A DNA stretch of 5,956 nt from VFZP01 sp043730365 (lineage in GTDB: Bacteria > Acidobacteriota > Terriglobia > Bryobacterales > Bryobacteraceae), in the NCBI GenBank assembly GCA_043730365.1, contig JAYTKJ010000561.1, forward strand, positions 1 through 5,956, given 5' to 3'. Positions 1 to 4,402 of this stretch are shown here, one piece after another. The notes beneath the pieces were generated by a model. That model was given only the letters and a program-made list of their open reading frames with translations. It ran no database searches and was not told where the DNA came from. The position numbers and the translations under genes are program-made. Position 1 is the stretch's first letter; every line of letters starts with the position of its first letter.

Positions 1-75
1 GCCATCCTCGCGCTACGATGCTGCTACCTCAATGGCCAATTCGAGGACTACTGGGATGGGCGCCGGGCGGCTTGA
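1..75 (+). pseudogene. C-terminal end of a transposase-like protein (partial)
   Basis: Reading frame 1 is open from the window edge and gives 24 codons ending ILALRCCYLNGQFEDYWDGR plus three residues, then TGA at 73-75. The pattern 'aliphatic-LRC..L.G.FEDYW' resembles the extreme C-terminus of DDE transposases such as the ISKra4 group, where a region like this follows the last catalytic residue. That family link is from memory of the pattern, not a search. The rest of the gene lies outside the window, so it may be intact upstream. The sigma-factor-like homology that follows begins within about 20 bp of this stop, so an element end probably lies near 76-95. Too short for a firm family name. 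Confidence 0.4.
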
Positions 76-92
76 CTTCCACTTTTATGTCG

Positions 93-341
93 CACACCCA
101 CTGCTCGACTTTGGAAAAGGCCCTATTGAAAGACCGCTACGTGAACGGGCGGGAGATGAAGGAGATCGCGGCGTCCAAAGGTTTGAGCGAGATCGCTGCA
201 CGCGTCTGCATTCATCGCTGCCAGGGTCCACTCCGGGTTATTGCGCAGCGAGGCGGCAGACAAGTGAAAGCGCGTGTGGAGCGGTGGCTGAACCGTTTGC
301 CGGATGTGTTGGACGAGGGCAAACCTTTGCAAGCGGCCTGA
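93..341 (+). pseudogene. Sigma-70 region 4 (ECF-like) C-terminal fragment
   Basis: The frame reads STLEKALLKDRYVNGREMKE then IAASKGLSEIAARVCIHRC, matching the shape of sigma-70 region 4.2: an 'LxxRY..G...KEIA' helix followed by the 'GLSE.AARV.IHR' recognition helix that contacts the -35 element. The frame closes at TGA 339-341 after a basic tail. No region 2 is visible, and the upstream bases are occupied by the transposase-like end in another frame. The visible gene is therefore only the C-terminal DNA-binding part, with its 5' part probably displaced by the element. The frame is formally open from an ATG at 18, but residues before about position 93 do not look like sigma factor. Alternative: another HTH protein. 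Confidence 0.5.
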
Positions 342-413
342 GTGTGGCCGATTCCGACACCAATTCAGTCGCGACTTATGTTTATCGAGCGATCGGGAGA
401 AGAAAGACAAGTC

Positions 414-593
414 ATGCGCGGCTGGACAATTCAATTCGCCATACTGACGGTAGTTAGTGCGATTTACACGAAACTGCAGCCGGAAACAGCATACTGGCCG
501 ACTCGTTCCGCGGTTTTGGTCTTTGGCTTTCTGATGTTCCCGAGTTTGCTCTGCACCTTCGCGGGCAAGTCTCTTCGAACTAGCTCGCGATGA
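414..593 (+). CDS. Small putative inner-membrane protein, function unknown
   Basis: A 59-residue protein from ATG 414 to TGA 591-593. Two hydrophobic stretches are visible: WTIQFAILTVVSAIYTKL (about residues 4-21) and a segment around SAVLVFGFLMFPSLLCTFAG (about 32-51), followed by a basic tail ending SLRTSSR. This predicts a two-helix membrane hairpin. A purine-rich stretch GGGAGAAGA (395-403) lies upstream, rather far from ATG 414. An in-frame ATG at 378 would add 12 residues. It lies 72 bp after the sigma fragment in the same frame and direction, so the two may have been co-transcribed, as membrane partners of ECF sigma factors often are. No family is recognised. Confidence 0.4.
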   Translation: MRGWTIQFAILTVVSAIYTKLQPETAYWPTRSAVLVFGFLMFPSLLCTFAGKSLRTSSR

Positions 594-671
594 GTGCGAG
601 CAGGCATAGGCGCCACGTGTCGGCCCGGGCCGTTCCTGTCGTAGCCCGGATGGCCGATTACCTAATCCTTT

Positions 672-1366
672 TTACACCCTCCCAGGGCCGTTGATCGCAA
701 CTGGCCGACGAAGGGACAAGCTTTGACCATCCGCGTTGATACACGCTGGGCACTCAGGCCAGATCACGCGAATCGTGCCCAGCCACTGCTCCCGTACTGC
801 TCGAAACCGGCGAGGTCGCGAATACTCTGCCGTGCCGATCTGTCGCTGAGCCCGAAGTCGCAAAGAACTCATCGCTTAACACGATGACGTTCTCGCCATG
901 GTCAGGCATTTCGTGGCCCGGGTCGCGGTTGAACCAAATCCGCGCCTCCCGGAAAAAGTTGAACCGTGCCCGGTGGAACACCTTTGCGGAACCCCGCGTC
1001 GAGTCTCTCCCAAAGAAAATCGTCGCCCCGAAGACCCGTTGGAAAGCGCCCACGATCCGCCGATACTCCTTGACCACCCTTCGCTAAACCGAACGTCTCC
1101 AGCATCGAAGAGGCCGACTTGAAGCGAATGTCTGGTCTGCTGCTTCACCGCCAAGGTCGCCAGGTAGATCGGCACGAGCCGGTCCTGCCCGAACGGCAAC
1201 CCGTAGTCCGGGTGCCCGGTAACCTGCAAGACAAATTGCCCGTTCCTCCTCTCACGTACAAGTTGCCCTCGCGGCGGGCGCCGGGTGGGTAGCCCGGCAG
1301 AGGGTTCCCGTGCGCAGCCGGACCATCGCCGCCCTCACTCTTCCGAAGTGCCTGCTTCGAAACCAC
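672..1366 (-). pseudogene. repA: Plasmid-type RepA replication initiator, decayed
   Basis: Pieces of one RepA_C-like plasmid initiator appear in order on the minus strand, in several frames: LYVR (near 1255), RRNGQFVLQVTGHPDYGLPF and GQDRLVPIYLATLAVKQQT (1250-1140), DIRFKSASSMLETFGLAKGG (about 1135-1080), EYRRIVGAFQRVFGATIFFG (1074-1010), RARFNFFREARIWFNRDP and ENVIVLSDEFF (about 970-862), then EYSRPRRFRAVREQWLGTIR and VIWPECPACINADGQSL (about 830-720). Such proteins bind the plasmid origin to start replication. Frameshifts lie near 1250, 1140 and 1080. At about 862-867 'SDEFF' jumps directly to 'FGL..QIGTAEYSRPRRFR', so a block of roughly 50 residues present in relatives as I recall them is missing. 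The N-terminus is uncertain: the upstream frame is open from GTG 1366, but recognisable homology starts near 1276. Not functional as written. Confidence 0.75.
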
Positions 1367-1438
1367 AAATTCGCCGTGGGGTGCGCGCCAGGATGTCGCC
1401 GACGGCCTCCACCGGCACCTTTCGTGCCCTTCGGACCG

Positions 1439-1459
1439 TGGTTACAGAATTGGTTACAG
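1439..1459. repeat. Two direct copies of TGGTTACAG, 12-bp pitch
   Basis: TGGTTACAG occurs at 1439-1447 and again at 1451-1459, separated by AAT, giving a spacing close to one helical turn. It lies between repA and the tRNA-Met fragment. It could be a remnant of iterons or of integrase arm-type sites, but two 9-mers are weak evidence and chance is possible. Confidence 0.3.
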
Positions 1460-1532
1460 TGGCCCCGGCCAGGGTATTCGCATAACGGTTTCGGGGGAGG
1501 CCTAAACGATTGTAAGCAGGAAACTTGAAGGT

Positions 1533-1582
1533 TGGTTGCGGGGGTAGGATTTGAACCTACGACCTTTGGGTTATGAGTTCAA
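1533..1582 (-). other. 3' half of tRNA-Met(CAT): probable attachment-site (att) remnant
   Basis: On the minus strand the sequence reads CTCATAA (anticodon loop, CAT, 1577-1571), CCCAA (3' anticodon stem), a short variable region AAGGTC, a complete T arm GTAGG-TTCAAAT-CCTAC, the 3' acceptor strand CCCCGCA, discriminator A and encoded CCA (1535-1533). The 5' half (D arm and acceptor strand) is absent. The 5' anticodon stem reads TTGAA where TTGGG would be needed to pair with CCCAA, so homology ends near 1578. A fragment stopping at the anticodon loop is the usual duplicated att core left by tyrosine-integrase elements that use a tRNA 3' end. The tRNA identity is well supported; the att role is inferred, since no integrase is visible. 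Confidence 0.75.
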
Positions 1583-1618
1583 GACTTGGTTCTGCATGGA
1601 CACCGTTATTGCGAAGAA

Positions 1619-1759
1619 TCAATCACATACGGTCTTCATGTGTTGGTTAATATCGATTGTTCCCGGATGTCTTGTTAGCAATTTGTTAACATTTTTCGGT
1701 TTGCGGCCGACACGACTCGCCAAGTTTCCGGCTTCCAGTTTATGGCGCTTCGTCATCAT
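1619..1759 (-). CDS. Small basic ORF (46 aa), unknown function
   Basis: A 46-residue reading frame from ATG 1759 to TGA 1619-1621, starting MMTKRHKLEAGNLASRVGRK and rich in Lys/Arg. GGAGG (plus-strand CCTCC, 1767-1771) sits 7 nt upstream of the ATG, an excellent ribosome-binding site that is the best argument for reality. The start lies inside the end of the upstream 58-aa ORF (stop at 1740), an overlap of 20 bp that suggests translational coupling. It lies beside the tRNA-Met att remnant, where islands often carry small basic excisionase-like proteins, but I see no HTH motif and assign no function. It could be the degraded tail of a larger gene. Confidence 0.3.
   Translation of the reverse strand: MMTKRHKLEAGNLASRVGRKPKNVNKLLTRHPGTIDINQHMKTVCD
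1689..1699. repeat. ACATTTTTCGG, copy of the right half of the abiE palindrome
   Basis: The 11-mer ACATTTTTCGG is identical to 2050-2060, which spans the centre and right arm of the 28-bp palindrome upstream of abiEi. The two flanks also share a local palindrome at the same place (GTTAAC here, TGTATACA there). No left arm is present here, so at most this is a half-site. It lies inside the 46-aa ORF. Confidence 0.35.
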
Positions 1760-1916
1760 CGCTGTACCTCCAGCACAGCCCCTCTCGTGGCTGTTCGCGA
1801 GAAAAGCCGGCGGCGAGTATAAGCGCGTCCAGATCCTCCCGCGTAATCGCAGCCCAGCGCCGAGGCTCGGGCTGCTTGACATATCCTTGACGACAGCCCA
1901 CGACGATTTTCGACAT
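1740..1916 (-). CDS. Small ORF (58 aa), unknown function
   Basis: Reads from ATG 1916 to TAA 1740-1742 and begins MSKIVVGCRQGYVKQPEPRR, followed by WAAITREDLDALILAAGF and an acidic tail ending SDDDEAP. GAAGG lies 7 nt upstream of the ATG, a fair Shine-Dalgarno site, and third codon positions are moderately GC-rich. The same frame is open further upstream to 2099, so this could be the C-terminal part of a longer protein, although the upstream residues look non-coding. It is divergent from the abiE genes and overlaps the next small ORF. No family is recognised. Confidence 0.3.
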   Translation of the reverse strand: MSKIVVGCRQGYVKQPEPRRWAAITREDLDALILAAGFSREQPREGLCWRYSDDDEAP

Positions 1917-2034
1917 TTCCAAGCCTTCTGGGTTCGACACTTTACGGCATCTTTCGACAGCTCCCATGGGTCGGCTTGGAAACAACAGGAACTGGGTTGA
2001 CGATATCTCTGTCCCCCTCTGGTGTCCTTGATTT

Positions 2035-2062
2035 GTCCGAAAGGTGTATACATTTTTCGGAC
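2035..2062. promoter_or_regulatory. 28-bp near-perfect palindrome, candidate AbiEi autoregulatory operator
   Basis: Arms GTCCGAAA (2035-2042) and TTTCGGAC (2055-2062) are exact reverse complements around a central palindrome TGTATACA (2045-2052). Only the GG/TT dinucleotides between arms and centre break the symmetry. It ends 27 bp before the ATG of the antitoxin. Characterised AbiEi antitoxins repress their own operon by binding inverted repeats upstream of it, so this is the natural operator candidate. TATACA (2047-2052) could also serve as a -10 element inside the operator, but I see no good -35 at the right distance. The symmetry is direct observation; the function is inferred. Confidence 0.55.
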
Positions 2063-2089
2063 GGGCAGATCGAAGAAGCTGGCCGAGAT

Positions 2090-2756
2090 ATGCGCACACA
2101 GATCGGACAAAACACGTTGCCGCATCAAGGCCCGAGCCTCGACCTCAGGCGGAGCATTCTCGACCGCATCAAGCGCGACAAATCGATCCAGGTCTGGACC
2201 CCGAACGACCTGCTCGATTTAGGCGCAAGATCTGCTATTGGCTCCAACGGCTCGTGCTTGCCGGCGATATCCGGCGCATCGATTCGCGGGCTTTACGATG
2301 TTCCCCGCACCAACTCGCTAACCGGCAAACCGAGCAGCCCCGACTACACCGCGATCATCGACGCTGTCGCGCGGCGTGAGAAAGCTCGATTTTTTCCCGA
2401 TGGAATCACGGCGGCCAACCAACGGGGCCTCACCGACGCCGTACCGGCGAAAGTCACGGTTCACACAGACGCCCGGCTGCGCCCGATTCACCTCGACAGC
2501 CTCGTCATCAACTTCAAACCGACCGCTCCGAGCCGGCTGTATTGGGCAGGCCGGCCGGCGATGCGAATCGTTCAGGCGCTTCACTGGCTCCACGATATGC
2601 TTCCAGCCCGACGGAGATTCAATCCTCAAGCCGATTAGGAGAATTCTGGACGACCCAAAACAAGGAGCGGCGAATCGCGACGTTCTTCGGAGCGGTCTCG
2701 ATGCATAACCAGGATGGATGCGCGACTTGGTGACCGGACTTCTTCAGGATGGGGAT
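2090..2756 (+). pseudogene. abiEi: AbiEi-type (DUF6088-like) type IV antitoxin / repressor, decayed
   Basis: Recognisable family blocks: SILDRIKR...VWTPNDLLDLGAR (winged-helix start), LQRLVLAGDIRRID, RGLYDVPRTNSLTGKPSSPD, ARFFPDGITAANQRGLTDAV, PAKVTVHTDARLRPIHLDSL, TAPSRLYWAGRPAMRIVQAL, then RRILDDPKQGAANRDVLRSG and PGWMRDLVTGLLQD. AbiEi proteins neutralise the AbiEii toxin without direct binding (type IV) and repress the operon. ATG 2090 is the nearest start before the first block. Lesions: one base missing near 2240 and one extra T near 2284, so the 14-15 residues between, in the winged helix, are read out of frame (LQRLVLAG appears only in the next frame); a shift near 2605 after ALHWLHDMLP; and a TAA at 2706-2708 where relatives have Leu (DAL-PGWM). 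The 220-residue ORF ending at TAG 2636-2638 thus looks intact but is not. About 95 bp separate it from the toxin start. Confidence 0.72.
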
Positions 2757-2850
2757 CACTCGAATGCGACCGCTCCCAAGGGGGCTTCTCTAGACCAACC
2801 AGGAACGCGATGCCAGGCCCGGAGAATCGCTCAACGAGGCGGCGGTCGTG

Positions 2851-3613
2851 ATGAATTGCGGTTTTCTCGGAGTTTCTCGGAGCAGCACCACTGGACCGCC
2901 GTGACGTGTTCCTTGGCGCAGCAACTCGACTCGGCACGCCGGAACAGAACGTCGAAAAAGACTTCTGGGTTGCGTGGACACTAGATGTACTGTTCAATGG
3001 TCTACCCGCTGGCCATCCTCGTTTTCTTTTCAAGGGCGGAACTTCGTTATCGGAAGCGTATGGGCTGATCTCACGGTTTTCTGAAGACATCGACATCACG
3101 GTGTTTCGGGAGGACATCGGACAAGCGGCCTCCGTTCCAGAACTCGAAGGCCTAAGCAAAAAAGCGCCAGTTCAAACTGGAAGCGATCAAGAACACCTGC
3201 CGCGAATACATCCAGAGCACGCTTGCTCAACAATTTGGAGAGGTCGTCCAAGCGACGCTTGTCGACTGCAACATCGACATGAACGTTCCCAGCGTGGTCG
3301 TTGACCCTGACGATCCCGATGGCCAAAGCCTGCTGTTCTGGTATCCATCCGTGATGGCCGGCCGCGAGAGCTACATACGCCCGCCGTCAAGGTCGAGTCC
3401 GGAGCAAAATCAGCTCTCGATCCGCATGAAGACCTGAGCATTGTTCCCTACGTTTCGGACGAGGTGCCGCAACTTGAACTTCGCTCCGAACACGTCACGA
3501 CGGTTGTCGCGGAGCGAACTTTCTGGGACAAGATAATCATCATCCACGGGGTGAGTTTGTGGTTCGAATAACGTGGTGTGCTACGCGGCGAGGGACAACG
3601 CATTTCAGGTCAC
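2851..3613 (+). pseudogene. abiEii: AbiEii-type nucleotidyltransferase toxin, decayed and 3'-truncated
   Basis: Nucleotidyltransferase toxin of a type IV AbiE system, encoded after its antitoxin. Visible family features: RLGTPEQNVEKDFWVAWTLD, the nucleotidyltransferase motif GGTSLSEAYG, RFSEDIDITV with the paired catalytic aspartates, then RQFKLEAIKNTCREYIQ, GQSLLFWYP, VKVESGAKSALDP and VVAERTFWDKIIIIHGV. The likely start is ATG 2851, with GAGG 11 nt upstream: removing one unit of a 10-bp duplication (2863-2882) joins it in frame to LDRRDVFLGAATRLG. As written, only a GTG at 2906 gives the motif frame. Further lesions: an A-run of six at 3158-3163 (five would keep frame), a base missing near 3382 that restores the frame, and TAA at 3569-3571 inside WFE-RGVLRGEGQRIS. 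Homology ends near 3613, where the IS66 fragment begins, so the C-terminal domain is lost. Confidence 0.78.
2863..2882. repeat. Perfect 10-bp tandem duplication in the toxin 5' end
   Basis: TTTCTCGGAG is repeated twice in tandem (2863-2872, 2873-2882). Ten bases is not a multiple of three, so the duplication shifts frame. With one copy, ATG 2851 reads MNCGFLGAAPLDRRDVFLGA directly into the AbiEii frame. This points to a recent replication-slippage event. Confidence 0.8.
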
Positions 3614-3623
3614 TGGCCGTCAT

Positions 3624-3797
3624 AACCAAAATACGAATCGCGGTGGCCCGGCGGCTGCGGAACACGAACAGCCATCCCGAGAATGGATCGGCCTGGAGCT
3701 TTTCCCGGCACAAATGGGCGAGTCCGTCGATGCCTTTCCTGAGATCGACTGGCTCCACCGCCACCAGCACGTGCATTTGGGGCGTGATCTGGATCAT
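3624..3797 (-). pseudogene. tnpB: IS66 accessory protein TnpB, truncated
   Basis: From ATG 3797 the frame reads MIQITPQMHVLVAVEPVDLR, KGIDGLAHL, then ADPFSGWLFVFRSRRATAIR and ILV at 3624. The core 'VD.RKGIDGLA' plus 'DPFSG.LFVFR.RR' is diagnostic of TnpB, which IS66 elements need for transposition. Relatives continue with YDGQG-FWLC. Here YDGQ appears in the next frame (3624-3613), as if one T were missing, and is followed at once by TGA. About half of the usual protein of about 115 residues is present. The start is 5 bp after the tnpA stop, consistent with coupled translation. The ORF continues in an unrelated tail to 3540, which overlaps the abiEii remnant in antisense. Confidence 0.75.
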
Positions 3798-3802
3798 TGG
3801 CT

Positions 3803-4153
3803 TTACCGCCAGGCTCGCAGCAGATGGCTCCAGTCCACGGCCGAAGTCAGCGGGACTCGTAAGATCTCCACGTAGCCGTGGGTAGGCGCCGGCGTGGGAA
3901 ACAATTCCAGGAATTGCGGCCGAGTGACGGTCTCGGGCCGTGCCGCGCCGTGGAGGCGTTTGCGCAGGTTGGCGTAGTCGATGGGCAACGCACGCGCCGT
4001 GCGACACAGACCGTGCTTGCGCGCCAACTCGACGGCTGCGGTCCAGAACTCTTCCGGCAACGGCGACCGGCGCGGATGGCTGCTTCGCCACTCTGCCAAC
4101 CGGCCTTCCAACTCAAGGAAATCATTGTCAATCGGTGTCTTCTTTCGGGGCAT
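3803..4153 (-). CDS. tnpA: IS66 accessory protein TnpA-like
   Basis: A 116-residue protein, ATG 4153 to TAA 3803-3805, apparently intact. It begins MPRKKTPIDNDFLELEGRLA, followed by PLPEEFWTAAVELARKHGLC, RTARALPIDYANLRKRLHGA and a C-terminal DWSHLLRAWR. This is the HTH-like TnpA type found before tnpB in many IS66 elements: a 'WR..H....P..FW..AV.LA..HG...ARAL..DY..L..R' DNA-binding region, then a short C-terminal segment. The start is supported by CGGAG directly before the ATG and by the position just inside the inferred element end. In IS66, TnpA and TnpB assist the TnpC transposase; TnpC is missing here. Confidence 0.7.
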   Translation of the reverse strand: MPRKKTPIDNDFLELEGRLAEWRSSHPRRSPLPEEFWTAAVELARKHGLCRTARALPIDYANLRKRLHGAARPETVTRPQFLELFPTPAPTHGYVEILRVPLTSAVDWSHLLRAWR

Positions 4154-4177
4154 CTCCGACAGTACACTACCGGCTCA

Positions 4178-4402
4178 CTACGTCACGCATGCTTGCCGGA
4201 AGCTCACGGAGAACCATACCTCTGCCTGCGACCACAGTCTGTTGTCGTCGAAACGAGCGGTTTCGCGCAGGGTATAGTATCGGCAGCGGTGCGAGTAGCT
4301 GGAGAGATAGTCCAGCAGCCTGAGTTTGCCGAAGACGGTGACGTCGACCGGACTGCCGAGAGATTCCTTCAGTTCGTCCAGAGTAGCGATTTTGTTGCGC
4401 AG
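4178..4402 (-). pseudogene. N-terminal fragment of a conserved 'TVF.KL...SYSHR.RYYTL' protein, cut by IS66
   Basis: From 4402 the minus strand reads IATLDELKESLGSPVDVTVF, GKLRLLDYLSSYSHRCRYYT, LRETARFDDNRLWSQAEVWF, then SVS...ACVT and TAG at 4178-4180. It resembles the N-terminus of a small protein family I recall with 'ATL.ELK..LG...D.TVF.KL..L.Y..SYSHRGRYYTL.E.ARFDE.GLWS...V.FS', of unknown function and probably DNA-binding. Homology ends at FSV, where GTGAGC, the presumed IS66 end, starts; the last dozen residues are element sequence. There is no ATG, GTG or TTG before the homology: the first codon after the preceding stop is CTG, exactly where Met would be expected. Both ends are damaged, so it is called a pseudogene. 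Confidence 0.6.

Larger units (their letters stand above)
3613..4207 (-). mobile_element. IS66-family element fragment (tnpA + truncated tnpB)
   Basis: A minus-strand remnant with the IS66 order tnpA then tnpB; tnpC, the DDE transposase, is absent. The outer end is placed near 4207, where the minus strand begins GTGAGCTTCCGG. This resembles the GTAAGC-type starts of IS66 terminal repeats, and the neighbouring protein homology stops here too. The inner end at about 3613 is where tnpB homology gives way to the abiEii pseudogene. The other terminal repeat is missing, so no target-site duplication can be tested. The element cannot move by itself. Confidence 0.6.

Noticed and set aside
1551..2000. 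Plus-strand ORF of 149 codons beginning MNLRPLGYEFKT
   Set aside because: The first dozen codons are the antisense of the tRNA-Met fragment, a common false ORF; the remainder shows no motif.
2024..2052. Complete sigma-70 promoter with -10 TATACA at 2047-2052
   Set aside because: TTGTCC and TTGATT nearby lie only 8 and 13 bp from the -10, too close for a standard -35; only a -10-like element can be supported.
2635..3159. Minus-strand ORF of 174 codons
   Set aside because: Antisense shadow of the abiE pseudogenes, with Ser/Arg/Pro-rich random-looking composition.
3155..3166. A6 run in abiEii as a programmed -1 frameshift site
   Set aside because: The shift needed to recover the family frame is +1 (or -2), whereas an A-AAA-AAG slippery site works by -1; the gene also has other lesions.
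3540..4091. Single 183-codon minus-strand protein
   Set aside because: Its upstream part overlaps tnpA in another frame and has no motif; true TnpB starts at ATG 3797 and its homology stops at 3624.
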